Under the pieces are notes generated by a model, which ran no database searches, was not told where the DNA came from, and saw only the letters and a list, made by a program, of their open reading frames with translations. Position numbers and translations under genes: made by a program. Positions 17,416-27,318 of a stretch of 45,455 nucleotides of DNA are shown one piece after another (the first letter of the stretch is position 1; the number at the start of each line of letters is the position of its first letter). Source of the stretch: Micromonospora arida (lineage in GTDB: Bacteria > Actinomycetota > Actinomycetes > Mycobacteriales > Micromonosporaceae); contig NZ_QGSY01000147.1 of assembly GCF_003857035.1 (NCBI RefSeq), forward strand, positions 1 to 45,455, written 5' to 3'.

Positions 17416-18225
17416 TTACTGGGTGGGCTGCTGCTGGAGCTCACGCGGCGTGGTGCCGGTGGCGGTGATACCCGTGTTGCAGAGCGCCGTCGGGCCCTCG
17501 ACGGAGGCGTTCACCCGCAGGTCCTTGATGAAAGCGTCGATCCGCGAGTCGTCGGCGTTGTCGACCTTGAGCTGGTAGCCCCAGGCCTGCAGCGAGATCG
17601 GCTTGTCCAGGCCCTCGTACGGGCTCATCAGCATCTTCTCGACGCCGCGCACCTTGCCGGCGAGCTTGTCAACCTGGTCCTGGGGCAGATCGGGGCGGTA
17701 GGTGATCCACACCGCGCCGTGCTCCAGGCTGTGCACCGCGTGCTCGCTGGCGATCGGGGCGTCGTACACGTCGCCCATGCAGTTCTGCCAGGCGGCGTTG
17801 TGCGCCCCACCCACCGGCGGCGAGTAGTTCCAGGTCAGCGGGCCCGACTTGTGCGACTCGTACTTCAGGCTGTCCGGGTCGGACTTGCGGATGTTGGCGA
17901 TGCCGTCGATGGCGTTGGCCCGCTTGTCCCACGGCTTGGCGCCCTGGAACGACGCCCAGGCGCCGTACCCGATGATGCCGGCCGCGAGCACGCCCACCGC
18001 GACGAAGAGCGCGATCGGACCCCAGGCGCGGCCCTGGCTCACCTTGACCGGGGTGACCGGCTTGCGCGGGCCCTTTCCACCGGCCCGGGGGGAGCCTGCC
18101 GGCTTGCCCGTCGGCTTGCCGGAACCGGCCTTGGCGCCGGACGCCGGCCGGCCCGCGGCCGGCTTCTTGCCGGTGCTGACCACGGTCGGGCGGCGCTCAG
18201 GGCCACCTGGGGTGCTGATGCTCAT
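17416..18225 (-). CDS. DUF3105 membrane protein
   Basis: A 269-residue protein with a Lys/Pro/Gly-rich cytosolic N-terminus (to about residue 70), one membrane helix (IALFVAVGVLAAGIIGYGAW) and an extracytoplasmic DUF3105 domain. The domain core is PPVGGAHNAAWQNCMG ... EHAVHSLEHGAVWITYRP, with conserved His and Cys residues that could bind a metal. The family has no known activity. The start ATG at 18223-18225 has GAGG upstream. It heads a two-gene operon with the DUF305 gene and is divergent from argS. The pairing of DUF3105 with DUF305 suggests one extracytoplasmic function, possibly metal-related. Confidence 0.93.
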   Translation of the reverse strand: MSISTPGGPERRPTVVSTGKKPAAGRPASGAKAGSGKPTGKPAGSPRAGGKGPRKPVTPVKVSQGRAWGPIALFVAVGVLAAGIIGYGAWASFQGAKPWDKRANAIDGIANIRKSDPDSLKYESHKSGPLTWNYSPPVGGAHNAAWQNCMGDVYDAPIASEHAVHSLEHGAVWITYRPDLPQDQVDKLAGKVRGVEKMLMSPYEGLDKPISLQAWGYQLKVDNADDSRIDAFIKDLRVNASVEGPTALCNTGITATGTTPRELQQQPTQ

Positions 18226-18310
18226 CGTGCCTCGTCAAGTCGGTCGGTCAGGGGAGTGGCGGGCCGGATGACGCGCAGGGGAGCCGCCGAGTGCCCGAGT
18301 CTACCCCCGA

Positions 18311-18316
18311 TAACAT
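18311..18316 (+). promoter_or_regulatory. Probable -10 of argS operon (leaderless)
   Basis: TAACAT ends exactly six bases before the argS GTG at 18323, so transcription should begin at or next to the start codon. No good -35 hexamer is visible. The same geometry occurs before thrB and, less clearly, prmC. Confidence 0.5.
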
Positions 18317-18322
18317 GGCAGG

Positions 18323-19990
18323 GTGACTCCTGCAGAACTAGCCTCGGTCGTCCTTGCCGCCGCCCACGCCGTCTTCGAGCAGCGTGGGCTCGACCGCGGC
18401 GCGTTGCCGGCGAGCACTGTGGTGGAGCGACCGCGCAACCCCGAGCACGGCGACTACGCCTCGACGCTCGCGCTGCAGTTGAGCAAGAAGGTGGGCGTCC
18501 CGCCCCGGGAGCTGGCGACCGCCCTGGCCGACGAGCTGGGCCGGGCACCAGGGGTCAAATCGGTGGAAATCGCCGGGCCGGGCTTCCTGAACATCCGACT
18601 CGACGCTGCGGCGGCCGGTCAGCTCGCGCGGGTGATCGTCGAGGCCGGCGCGGAGTACGGCCGCAGCGACCGGCTCGCCGGCGAGAAGATCAACCTGGAG
18701 TTCGTCTCGGCCAACCCGACCGGGCCGGTGCACATCGGCGGGGTCCGCTGGGCGGCCGTCGGTGACGCGCTGAGCCGGCTGCTGCGGGCCACCGGTGCCG
18801 ACGTCGGCACGGAGTACTACTTCAACGACGCCGGGTCGCAGATCGACCGGTTCGCCAGGTCGCTGCTCGCCGCTTCCAAGGGTGAGCCGGCGCCGGAGGA
18901 CGGCTACGGCGGGGCGTACATCGCCGAGATCGCCACCGAGGTGCAGGCCCGCCGCCCGGAGGTGCGCTCGCTCGACGACGACGCCGCCCAGGAGGTCTTC
19001 CGGGTCGAGGGTGTCGCGCTGATGTTCGACGAGATCCGCTCCTCGCTGCGTGACTTCGGGGTGGAGTTCGACACCTACTTCAACGAGAAGGATCTGCACG
19101 ACCGGGGTGAGTTGGATCTCGCGTTGAACCGGCTGCGCCAGCAGGGGCACCTCTACGAGTCCGAGGGTGCCACCTGGCTGCGCACCACCGACTTCGGCGA
19201 CGACAAGGACCGGGTGCTGCGCAAGTCCAACGGCGAGTGGACGTACTTCGCCGCGGACTGCGCCTACTACCTGGACAAGCGCGAGCGCGGCTTCGAGCGG
19301 GTCGTGATCATGCTGGGAGCCGACCACCACGGCTACATCGGCCGGATGAAGGCGATGGCTGCCTGCTTCGGTGACGACCCGGAGCGCAACCTGGAGATCC
19401 TCATCGGGCAGCTGGTCAACCTGCTGCGCGACGGCGCCCCGATGCGGATGAGCAAGCGGGCCGGCACGGTGATCACCCTGGAGGACCTGGTCGAGGCGAT
19501 CGGCGTGGACGCCTCCCGGTATGCGTTGGCCCGCTACTCCAGCGACTCCCCGATCGACATCGACATCGAGCTGTGGACCCGGGCGACCCGCGACAACCCG
19601 GTCTACTACGTGCAGTACGTGGCGGCCCGGACGGCGGGCGTGGCCCGCAACGCCGCCGAGGTGGGGCTGGTCCCGGGCGACGGGGACGCGTTCCGTCCCG
19701 AGTTGCTCGACCACGAGAAGGAGAACGAGCTGCTCAAGGCGCTCGCCGAGTTCCCCGCTGTGGTGGCCACGGCCGCGGAGCTGCGGGAGCCGCACCGGGT
19801 GGCCCGTTACCTGGAGGAGAGCGTCGCCGCCTCCTACCACCGGTTCTACGACAACTGCCGGGTGCTGCCGCTGGGCGACGAGGAGGTCACCGACCTGCAC
19901 CGTGCCCGGCTGTGGCTCAACAACGCCACCCGCACGGTGATCGCCAACGGCCTGCACCTGCTCGGCGTCTCCGCTCCCGAGAGGATGTGA
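18323..19990 (+). CDS. argS: Arginyl-tRNA synthetase
   Basis: A 555-residue class I synthetase that charges tRNA-Arg. It has the N-terminal Arg-specific Add1 domain ([17 protein letters not shown]), the HIGH-type motif GPVHIGGVR (H137-G140), the KMSKS-equivalent [10 protein letters not shown], and the C-terminal DALR anticodon-binding domain ([10 protein letters not shown] ... [13 protein letters not shown]). Length and motifs are normal for the actinobacterial enzyme. The GTG start aligns with family N-termini and lies six bases after a TAACAT hexamer, so translation may be leaderless. It is the first gene of argS-lysA-hom, with lysA starting one base after its stop. This argS-lysA coupling is typical of actinobacteria. 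Confidence 0.98.
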   Translation: MTPAELASVVLAAAHAVFEQRGLDRGALPASTVVERPRNPEHGDYASTLALQLSKKVGVPPRELATALADELGRAPGVKSVEIAGPGFLNIRLDAAAAGQLARVIVEAGAEYGRSDRLAGEKINLEFVSANPTGPVHIGGVRWAAVGDALSRLLRATGADVGTEYYFNDAGSQIDRFARSLLAASKGEPAPEDGYGGAYIAEIATEVQARRPEVRSLDDDAAQEVFRVEGVALMFDEIRSSLRDFGVEFDTYFNEKDLHDRGELDLALNRLRQQGHLYESEGATWLRTTDFGDDKDRVLRKSNGEWTYFAADCAYYLDKRERGFERVVIMLGADHHGYIGRMKAMAACFGDDPERNLEILIGQLVNLLRDGAPMRMSKRAGTVITLEDLVEAIGVDASRYALARYSSDSPIDIDIELWTRATRDNPVYYVQYVAARTAGVARNAAEVGLVPGDGDAFRPELLDHEKENELLKALAEFPAVVATAAELREPHRVARYLEESVAASYHRFYDNCRVLPLGDEEVTDLHRARLWLNNATRTVIANGLHLLGVSAPERM

Positions 19991-19991
19991 C

Positions 19992-21377
19992 ATGCGGGCT
20001 CATGAGGCTGGTGCCCTGCACGCGGACATCAGCAAGCAGGGGCCGGCCTGGCTGCGTACCCCGGAGGACGTCAACGCCCTGATGCCGGCGCTGTGGCCGC
20101 GCAGCGTGACGCGGGGGGCCGACGGCGCGGTCGCCGTCGCGGGCCTGAGCGTCCGCGACATCGCGGCCGAGTTCGGCACCCCGGTGTACGTCTTGGACGA
20201 GGCCGACCTGCGCTCGCGCTGCCGCGACTTCCGGGCGGCCTTCCCGACCGAGGACATCTTCTACGCGGGCAAGGCGTTCCTCTGCCGGGCGGTGGTCAAA
20301 ATGATCGCCGAGGAGGGCCTGCACCTGGACGTCTGCACCGGAGGGGAGCTGGCCACCGCGTTGTCGGCCGGGATGCCGCCGGAGCGGATCGGCTTCCACG
20401 GCAACAACAAGTCGGTCGCCGAGCTGGGCCGGGCGCTGGACACCGGGGTGGGCCGGATCATCGTCGACTCGTTCACCGAGATCGACCGGCTCACCGCGCT
20501 GGCCCGCGAGCGCGGGGTCCGGCCCCGGGTGCTGGTCCGGGTCACGGTGGGCGTCGAGGCGCACACCCACGAGTTCATCGCCACCGCCCACGAGGACCAG
20601 AAGTTCGGCTTCTCGCTGGCCGGCGGTGCCGCCGCGAACGCCGCCTTCAAGATCCTCGACGAGGACGTGCTGGAGCTGCGCGGTCTGCACTCGCACATCG
20701 GCTCGCAGATCTTCGACGCCAGTGGCTTCGAGGTCTCGGCCCGTCGGGTGCTCGCCCTCCAGGCGCAGATCCGTGACGCGCGCGGGGTGGAGCTGCCCGA
20801 GTTGGACCTGGGCGGCGGCTTCGGCATCGCGTACACCACCCAGGACGACCCGGCGACACCGCAGGATCTGGCCAAGCGGCTTCGCAAGATCGTCGACTCG
20901 GAGTGCGCGGCGGAGAACCTGGCCGTGCCGCACCTGTCGATCGAGCCGGGCCGGGCCATCGTCGGGCCGGCCGTGTTCACCCTCTACGAGGTCGGCACGG
21001 TCAAGGACCTCGACGGCCTCCGGACGTACGTCAGCGTCGACGGCGGGATGAGCGACAACATCCGCACCGCCCTGTACGACGCGTCCTACTCGGCGACGCT
21101 GGCCTCGCGGGCCTCGACCGCGCAGCCGTTGCTCGCCCGCGTGGTGGGAAAGCACTGTGAGTCCGGGGACATCGTGGTGAAGGATGAATTCCTGCCCGCC
21201 GACGTGCAGGCCGGAGATCTTGTCGCGGTGCCCGGCACCGGTGCCTACTGCCGGAGCATGGCCAGCAACTACAACCACGTGCCCCGGCCACCGGTGGTCG
21301 CGGTACGCGACGGCCAGGCGCGCCTGATCGTCCGGCGGGAAACCGAAGAGGACCTGCTCGCTTTGGATGTGGGATGA
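19992..21377 (+). CDS. lysA: Diaminopimelate decarboxylase
   Basis: A 461-residue fold-type III PLP enzyme that converts meso-diaminopimelate to lysine, the last step of lysine synthesis. The PLP lysine is K94 in FYAGKAFLCRAV. Other landmarks are LHSHIGSQIF, DLGGGFGIAY (phosphate-binding glycine loop), SIEPGRAIVG, the catalytic Cys in KHCESGDIV, and the tyrosine in GAYCRSMASNYN. The ATG one base after the argS stop has GAGAGGA upstream. Its end overlaps hom in an ATGA arrangement, implying translational coupling. The N-terminal extension of about 55 residues before the barrel is usual in actinobacteria. Confidence 0.98.
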   Translation: MRAHEAGALHADISKQGPAWLRTPEDVNALMPALWPRSVTRGADGAVAVAGLSVRDIAAEFGTPVYVLDEADLRSRCRDFRAAFPTEDIFYAGKAFLCRAVVKMIAEEGLHLDVCTGGELATALSAGMPPERIGFHGNNKSVAELGRALDTGVGRIIVDSFTEIDRLTALARERGVRPRVLVRVTVGVEAHTHEFIATAHEDQKFGFSLAGGAAANAAFKILDEDVLELRGLHSHIGSQIFDASGFEVSARRVLALQAQIRDARGVELPELDLGGGFGIAYTTQDDPATPQDLAKRLRKIVDSECAAENLAVPHLSIEPGRAIVGPAVFTLYEVGTVKDLDGLRTYVSVDGGMSDNIRTALYDASYSATLASRASTAQPLLARVVGKHCESGDIVVKDEFLPADVQAGDLVAVPGTGAYCRSMASNYNHVPRPPVVAVRDGQARLIVRRETEEDLLALDVG

Positions 21378-22696
21378 CGTCACCTGTGCGCTTGGCGCTG
21401 CTCGGCTGCGGCACTGTCGGCCAGGAGGTGGTCCGGCTGCTGCACGAGCAGTCGGCCGACCTCACCGCGCGGATCGGCGCTCCGCTGGAGATCGCCGGCA
21501 TCGCCGTCCGTCGGCTCGGCCGCGACCGGGGTGACCTGCCGGTTGACGAGGACCTGTTCACCACCGACGCGCTCGGCCTGATCAAGCGCGACGACGTGGA
21601 CGTGGTGATCGAGGTCATCGGTGGCATCGAGCCGGCCCGCAGTTGGCTGGTCGAGGCGCTGCGCGCCGGTAAGAGCGTGGTCACCGCCAACAAGGCGTTG
21701 CTCGCCGAGGACGGCGTGGCCCTGCACGAGGCGGCGGCCGAGGGCGGCGGCGACCTCTACTACGAGGCGTCAGTGGCCGGGGCCATCCCGCTGCTGCGCC
21801 CGTTACGGGAGTCGCTGCACGGCGATCGGATCAACCGGGTCACCGGCATCGTCAACGGCACCACCAACTTCATCCTCTCCGCGATGGACGCGACCGGCGC
21901 CGGCTTCGCCGAGGCCCTCGAAGAGGCCACCGCCCTGGGGTACGCGGAGGCCGACCCGACCGCCGACGTGGAGGGCTTCGACGCGGCGGCGAAGGCGGCG
22001 ATCCTCGCCTCGCTGGCGTTCCACACCCGGGTCGGCGCGGCCGACGTGCACCGCGAGGGCATCACCGAGGTGACCGCCGCGGACATGGCCAGCGCCCAGG
22101 CGATGGGCTGCACGATCAAACTGCTCTGCATCGCGGCCCGGGGTGTCGACCCCACCGGCCGGGAAACGGTCAGCGTCCGGGTGCACCCGGCGATGATCCC
22201 GCGCAGCCACCCGCTGGCCAGCGTCGGGGACGCGTTCAACGCGGTCTTCGTGGAGGCGGACGCGGCCGGACAGTTGATGTTCTACGGTCGGGGCGCCGGT
22301 GGCGCGCCCACCGCCAGCGCGGTGCTCGGTGACGTGGTCGCGGTGTCCCGCAACCGGCTCGCCGGGGTGCGCGCGGCCAGCGAGAGCGCGTACGCGGACC
22401 TCGCGGTCCGGCCGATGGGTGAGGCGTTGACCCGCTACCACGTGAGCCTCGACGTGGCCGACCGCCCGGGTGTGCTCGCCTCGGTGGCGAGTGTGTTCGC
22501 CCGGCACGACGTGTCGATCGCGACAGTGCGGCAGGGTTCGGCGGGCGGGCCAGCGGGCCGCGACGGCGACGCCGAGCTGGTCATCGTCACGCATGTGGCA
22601 CCGGACGCCGCGCTCGCCGCGACCGTCGGTGAGCTGCGCGGTCTGGACATTGTCCGGTCGGTGACGAGCGTGCTGCGGGTCGAGGGCGACGCCTGA
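21374..22696 (+). CDS. hom: Homoserine dehydrogenase
   Basis: A 440-residue enzyme that reduces aspartate semialdehyde to homoserine, the branch point to threonine, methionine and isoleucine. The N-terminal NAD(P)-binding motif is LALLGCGTVGQEVV, the catalytic region includes GTTNFIL and EADPTADVEGFDAAAK (with the catalytic lysine), and a C-terminal ACT domain (HVSLDVADRPGVLASVASVF) should give threonine feedback control. The ATG overlaps the lysA stop by four bases (ATGA). A hairpin follows the stop, and thrC begins 139 bases on, so hom may be transcribed with or without thrC. Confidence 0.98.
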   Translation: MTSPVRLALLGCGTVGQEVVRLLHEQSADLTARIGAPLEIAGIAVRRLGRDRGDLPVDEDLFTTDALGLIKRDDVDVVIEVIGGIEPARSWLVEALRAGKSVVTANKALLAEDGVALHEAAAEGGGDLYYEASVAGAIPLLRPLRESLHGDRINRVTGIVNGTTNFILSAMDATGAGFAEALEEATALGYAEADPTADVEGFDAAAKAAILASLAFHTRVGAADVHREGITEVTAADMASAQAMGCTIKLLCIAARGVDPTGRETVSVRVHPAMIPRSHPLASVGDAFNAVFVEADAAGQLMFYGRGAGGAPTASAVLGDVVAVSRNRLAGVRAASESAYADLAVRPMGEALTRYHVSLDVADRPGVLASVASVFARHDVSIATVRQGSAGGPAGRDGDAELVIVTHVAPDAALAATVGELRGLDIVRSVTSVLRVEGDA

Positions 22697-22712
22697 GTCG
22701 TTGCATCATCGA

Positions 22713-22733
22713 CGGGACGGCTCGCGCGTCCCG
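22713..22733 (+). terminator. Seven-bp hairpin after hom
   Basis: CGGGACG (22713-22719) pairs with CGTCCCG (22727-22733) across a seven-base loop. No T-run follows. It could be a weak terminator or attenuator between hom and thrC; the rest of the 139-base gap shows no leader peptide rich in threonine or isoleucine codons. Confidence 0.4.
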
Positions 22734-22835
22734 CCAGGTGGGTAAGCCGGGGTGTGCCATTGACCACTTCAGCAGGCTGGTCCAAGGTGGCCCTGACAAT
22801 CGGGTGGGCGCGGCGGTAGAGGCGAGGAGAGCGAC

Positions 22836-23885
22836 ATGTGGCGGGGTCTGATCGAGGCGTACCGGGATCGGCTGCCGGTCACCGCGGCCACGCCGGTCGT
22901 CACGCTGCACGAGGGCAACACCCCGCTGTTGCCGGCGCCGGTGCTGTCCGCCCGGCTCGGTTGCGACGTGCACCTCAAGGTTGAGGGCGCCAACCCGACC
23001 GGCTCCTTCAAGGACCGGGGGATGACCCTCGCGGTGTCCAAGGCGGTCGAGGCCGGCAACAAGGCCATCATCTGCGCCTCCACCGGCAACACCAGCGCCT
23101 CCGCCGCGGCGTACGCGGCCCGGGCCGGGTTGACCTGCGCCGTGCTGGTGCCGCAGGGCAAGATCGCGCTGGGCAAGCTGGCCCAGGCGCTGGTGCACGG
23201 CGCGAAGCTGCTCCAGGTGAACGGCAACTTCGACGACTGCCTCGCGACGGCCGCCAAGCTCGCCCAGGACTACCCGGTCGCGTTGGTCAACTCGGTCAAC
23301 ATCGACCGGCTGCACGGCCAGAAGACCGCCGCCTTCGAGATCGTCGAGGCGCTCGGTGACGCGCCCGACATCCACTGCCTGCCGGTCGGCAACGCCGGCA
23401 ACATCTCCGCGTACTGGATGGGATACGCGGAGGAGTTGGCCGCCGGCGCCACCACCCGCACCCCGAAGATGTACGGCTTCCAGGCCGCCGGGGCGGCCCC
23501 GATCGTGACCGGCCAGGTGGTGCCGGAGCCGTCGACCATCGCCACCGCGATCCGGATCGGCAACCCGGCGAGCTGGACCAAGGCGTTGGATGCCCGGGAC
23601 GCCTCCGGTGGCCTGATCGCGTCGGTGACCGACCGGGAGATTCTCTCCGCGTACCGTCTGCTCGCCCGTGAGGTGGGGGTCTTCGTCGAGCTGGGCAGCG
23701 CGGCCAGCGTGGCCGGCCTGTTGCAGCAGGCCGCGGCGGGCGCGGTGCCGCCCGGTTCCACTGTGGTCTGCACGGTGACCGGCCACGGGCTGAAGGACCC
23801 GGAATGGGCGATCTCCACCGCGCCGGCGCCGGTGACCATCGCGAACGACCCGCTGGCCGCGGCGCGCGCCCTCGACCTGGCCTGA
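22836..23885 (+). CDS. thrC: Threonine synthase
   Basis: A 349-residue fold-type II PLP enzyme that converts O-phosphohomoserine to threonine. The PLP lysine is K59 in [12 protein letters not shown], the substrate-binding loop is [19 protein letters not shown], and the PLP phosphate loop is [13 protein letters not shown]. Its length matches the short thrC type of actinobacteria and Bacillus. The ATG has GAGGAG eight to nine bases upstream. It follows hom but is separated from thrB by three unrelated genes, whereas hom-thrC-thrB is contiguous in many actinobacteria. Confidence 0.98.
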   Translation: MWRGLIEAYRDRLPVTAATPVVTLHEGNTPLLPAPVLSARLGCDVHLKVEGANPTGSFKDRGMTLAVSKAVEAGNKAIICASTGNTSASAAAYAARAGLTCAVLVPQGKIALGKLAQALVHGAKLLQVNGNFDDCLATAAKLAQDYPVALVNSVNIDRLHGQKTAAFEIVEALGDAPDIHCLPVGNAGNISAYWMGYAEELAAGATTRTPKMYGFQAAGAAPIVTGQVVPEPSTIATAIRIGNPASWTKALDARDASGGLIASVTDREILSAYRLLAREVGVFVELGSAASVAGLLQQAAAGAVPPGSTVVCTVTGHGLKDPEWAISTAPAPVTIANDPLAAARALDLA

Positions 23886-24006
23886 GCGCGCCGCCGTCCG
23901 GGTGGTGATCGACGGCGGGTAGCTGGACGGCGCGACGGCCACGGGGGCGGCGGGGGTCGGGGTATGCGAGTCCGGCACACTTTCGGGTATCCCCGCCCGC
24001 ATTCTC

Positions 24007-24020
24007 GTTCAGGAGTGAAC
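24007..24020 (+). promoter_or_regulatory. Ribosome site in the loop of a small palindrome
   Basis: GTTCA-GGAG-TGAAC places the only good Shine-Dalgarno (GGAG, 24012-24015) in the four-base spacer of a perfect inverted repeat. The site is 12 bases before the RND gene ATG, which is a long spacing. It could be an operator or a weak translational control; chance cannot be excluded. Confidence 0.35.
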
Positions 24021-24027
24021 CAGGCCG

Positions 24028-27000
24028 ATGTCGCTGCTCGCCAGATTCAGCCTCGCCAACCGAGGGCTTGTCGCCCTCATCGCGGTGGTGATTACGGCGT
24101 TCGGAGCGTTCGCCGTGCCATCGCTGAAGCAGCAACTGCTGCCGTCGCTCGAATTCCCGGCCGCGTTCATCGTGGCTCCCTACCCCGGTGCCGGCCCCGA
24201 GATCGTCGAGTCGCAGGTCACCGAGCCGATCGAGAACGCCCTCCAGGGCATCCCGGGGCTGGACCAGGTCACCTCCACGTCCCGCGAGGGCTCGGCCACC
24301 GTCCAGGTGATGTACGAGTTCGGCACCGACCTGGACGACGTGGTCAACAAGATGCAGACCGCGCTGAGCCGGATCGACTCCCAGCTGCCGGAGGGCGTCG
24401 ACCCGCAGGTCATCGCCGGTAGCACGGACGACCTTCCGGCGGTCGTGCTGGCCGCGACCGGCGCGGGGGACGAACGGGCGCTGGCCGAGAAGCTGCGTAC
24501 GGCGGTGGTGCCGGAGCTGGAGGGCGTCGAGGGGGTTCGCACGGTCGAGGTGACCGGCACCCGCGATGACATCGTGCTGGTCACCCCGGACCCGGCGAAG
24601 CTGGCCGCGGCGAAGGTCCAGCCGACGGCGATCGGTGCGGCGCTGAAGACCAACGGCGTGGCGGTTCCCGCTGGGGCGGTGACCGACGGCGCGCTGTCCC
24701 TTCCGGTGCAGGTCGGCACGCCGATCGCCACCCTGGAGGACCTGCGCGGCATCGTGGTGTCCCCGGGCGCTGCGCCCGTGCGTCTCGGTGATGTGGCGAG
24801 CGTCGAGCAGCAACTCGCTCCGGCCACCGCGATCACCCGGACCAACGGCAAGGACAGCCTCGGCATCGCGGTCACCGCCGCGCCGGACGGCAACGCGGTG
24901 CAGATCTCGCACGATATCCGCGACCGGCTCGACGACCTGAAGGACACCTCCGGCGCGGAGCTGACCGTGGTCTTCGACCAGGCACCGTTCGTCGAGAAGT
25001 CGATCGAGTCGCTGACCACCGAGGGCCTGCTGGGCCTGGTGATGGCGGTCATCGTCATCCTGGTCTTCCTGCTGTCGGTGCGCTCGACGGTGGTCACCGC
25101 CGTCTCCATCCCGCTCTCCGTGCTGGTGGCGCTGATCGCCCTGTGGATCGGCGACTACTCGCTCAACCTGCTCACCCTCGGTGCGCTGACCATCGCGGTC
25201 GGCCGGGTGGTGGACGACTCGATTGTCGTGTTGGAGAACATCAAACGACACCTGGAGTACGGCGAGGAGAAGCGGCACGCCATCATCACCGGCGTCCGCG
25301 AGGTGGCCGGCGCGGTGACCGCGTCCACCCTCACCACCGTGGCGGTGTTCGCGCCGATCGCGTTGGTCGGCGGGTTCGTGGGCCAGCTCTTCGCGCCGTT
25401 CGCGATCACCGTGACGGTGGCCCTGCTCGCCTCGCTGCTGGTGTCGCTGACCGTGATCCCGGTCCTCGCGTACTGGTTCCTCAAGCCGCGCGGCGGCACC
25501 GCCGACGACGAGGCGGTGCGGCGCGGCGCGGAGGAGAAGGAGCTGCGCAGCCCGTTGCAGCGGGCCTACCTGCCGGTGATCGGGTTCGCCACCCGCAAGC
25601 GGTCGACCCGCTGGATCACCGTCGGGCTCGGCCTGCTGGTGCTCTTCGGCACCTTCGGCCTCGCGCAGAAGTTGGAGACCAACTTCCTGGACGACTCCGG
25701 CCAGGACACCCTCAACATGAGCCAGGAGCTGCCGGCCGGCAGTGGCCTCGCGGCCACCGACGCGGCGGCCAAGCAGGTCGAGTCGGTGCTGTCCCGTACC
25801 GAGGGCGTGGAGACGTACCAGGTGACCGCCGGCGGCGGGGACAACCCGTTCGGGGGCGGCGGCAACAACATCGCGACCTGGTCGCTGGCGCTCGACGGCG
25901 ACACCGACGCGAAGCAGATGCGTGAGGTGTTGCGCGAGGAGTTCGACAAGCTCGGCACCGGTGTGGGTGAGATCAGCTTTGGCGGCGGGCAGGAGGCGTC
26001 GACCAGCCAGCTGGAGGTGATCGTCCAGGCCACTGACCCGGAGGTGCTGACCCGGGCCGCCGAGGAGGCCCGTACGGCGATGGCCGGTGTGCCGGACGTC
26101 GAGGATGTCACCACCAGCCTTGCCTCGCAGGTGCCGCGGGTCGACGTGACCGTCGACCGGGTCGCGGCCGGTCGGGCCGGGCTCACCGAGGCCGCCGTGG
26201 GGCAGCTCGTGTCGCAGGCGTTCCGGGGAGCGCCGCTGGGTCAGGTCACGCTCGACGGCCAGCAGCAGAACGTGGTGCTGCGGCTGGGTACGCAGCCGCC
26301 GATGTCGGTGGAGCAGTTGCGTGCGCTGCCGGTGGGGCCGGTCAAGCTGGGCGACATCGCGGAAGTCACGCAGGGCGAGGGGCCGCAACAGGTCAGCCGA
26401 ATCGACGGTGAGCGCAGCGTGTCGGTGACCGGCGCCGCGACCGGCTCGAACCTGGGTGCGACGAGCCAGGAGTTGCAGAAGCGGCTGGACGGCATCAACG
26501 TGCCGGGTGCGAGCTTCACCATCGGTGGTGTCAGCGCCGACCAGGCGGACGCGTTCGGTGATCTGGGCCTGGCGGTGCTGGCCGCGATCGCGATCGTGTT
26601 CCTGATCATGGTGGCCACGTTCCGCAGCCTCACCCAGGCGCTGATTCTGCTGATCTCCATCCCGTTCGCAGCGACCGGCGCGATCGGCCTGCTGCTGGCC
26701 ACCGGGACGCCGCTCGGCGTGCCGGCGCTGATCGGCGTGCTGATGCTGGTCGGCATCGTGGTGACCAACGCCATCGTGCTGCTCGATCTCGTCAACCAGT
26801 ACCGCGCGCAGGGCATGGGGGTCCAGGAGGCGGTGGTCGAGGGTGGCCGACGCCGGCTGCGCCCGATCCTGATGACGGCGGTGGCGACCATCTTCGCGCT
26901 GCTGCCGATGGCGTTCGGGTTGACCGGTGAGGGTGGCTTCATCTCTCAGCCGCTGGCGGTCGTGGTGATCGGTGGTCTGCTCAGCTCGACGCTGCTCACC

Positions 27001-27303
27001 CTGATCCTGGTGCCGACGCTGTACACGATGGTGGAGCACACCAAGGAGTCGCTGCGGGGTCGGCGCGCACGGCGGCGCTCCGGAGGGTCGGCGGTGACCA
27101 CGACGGAGACCGACGAGGTGCCAGCGCCGAACCAGGTCGCGGTGCCGAGCGGGGCGCCCGCCCCGGTCGCGGCCGAGGGCGTGCAGCCGGCCGGGCGACC
27201 CGCGCCGTCGGCCGCGTTGGTGGAGGGCACGGACCAGTTCGAGGTGCTGCGGCTGCCCCGTAGCCGCACCTCGCCGCTGCCTCCGGCGGAGCCGACCGAG
27301 TAG
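24028..27303 (+). CDS. HAE1-type RND efflux permease
   Basis: A 1091-residue inner-membrane pump of the AcrB/SwrC family. It has the duplicated RND plan: helix 1 (LVALIAVVITAFGAF), a large porter domain, helices 2-6, a second helix, a second porter domain and helices 8-12. The proton relay aspartates are D396-D397 in VGRVVDDSIVVLEN, and the matching second-half helix is MLVGIVVTNAIVLLDL. A disordered Pro/Ala-rich tail of about 90 residues follows the last helix. Gram-positive relatives such as SwrC export lipopeptides or aid protein secretion without an outer membrane channel. No membrane-fusion partner gene is adjacent. Its substrate is unknown. A 16-bp hairpin ends the unit. Confidence 0.95.
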   Translation: MSLLARFSLANRGLVALIAVVITAFGAFAVPSLKQQLLPSLEFPAAFIVAPYPGAGPEIVESQVTEPIENALQGIPGLDQVTSTSREGSATVQVMYEFGTDLDDVVNKMQTALSRIDSQLPEGVDPQVIAGSTDDLPAVVLAATGAGDERALAEKLRTAVVPELEGVEGVRTVEVTGTRDDIVLVTPDPAKLAAAKVQPTAIGAALKTNGVAVPAGAVTDGALSLPVQVGTPIATLEDLRGIVVSPGAAPVRLGDVASVEQQLAPATAITRTNGKDSLGIAVTAAPDGNAVQISHDIRDRLDDLKDTSGAELTVVFDQAPFVEKSIESLTTEGLLGLVMAVIVILVFLLSVRSTVVTAVSIPLSVLVALIALWIGDYSLNLLTLGALTIAVGRVVDDSIVVLENIKRHLEYGEEKRHAIITGVREVAGAVTASTLTTVAVFAPIALVGGFVGQLFAPFAITVTVALLASLLVSLTVIPVLAYWFLKPRGGTADDEAVRRGAEEKELRSPLQRAYLPVIGFATRKRSTRWITVGLGLLVLFGTFGLAQKLETNFLDDSGQDTLNMSQELPAGSGLAATDAAAKQVESVLSRTEGVETYQVTAGGGDNPFGGGGNNIATWSLALDGDTDAKQMREVLREEFDKLGTGVGEISFGGGQEASTSQLEVIVQATDPEVLTRAAEEARTAMAGVPDVEDVTTSLASQVPRVDVTVDRVAAGRAGLTEAAVGQLVSQAFRGAPLGQVTLDGQQQNVVLRLGTQPPMSVEQLRALPVGPVKLGDIAEVTQGEGPQQVSRIDGERSVSVTGAATGSNLGATSQELQKRLDGINVPGASFTIGGVSADQADAFGDLGLAVLAAIAIVFLIMVATFRSLTQALILLISIPFAATGAIGLLLATGTPLGVPALIGVLMLVGIVVTNAIVLLDLVNQYRAQGMGVQEAVVEGGRRRLRPILMTAVATIFALLPMAFGLTGEGGFISQPLAVVVIGGLLSSTLLTLILVPTLYTMVEHTKESLRGRRARRRSGGSAVTTTETDEVPAPNQVAVPSGAPAPVAAEGVQPAGRPAPSAALVEGTDQFEVLRLPRSRTSPLPPAEPTE

Positions 27304-27318
27304 GTCGCAGCGCGGTTC

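Noticed and set aside
22697..22835. A threonine/isoleucine attenuator or T-box before thrC
   Set aside because: No leader peptide rich in Thr or Ile codons and no T-box sequence are visible; only one short hairpin is present.
23296..27039. A 1247-codon open frame opposite the RND permease
   Set aside because: It is a His/Arg/Gly-rich shadow produced by GC-rich third positions of the real gene; it has no domain and no ribosome site.
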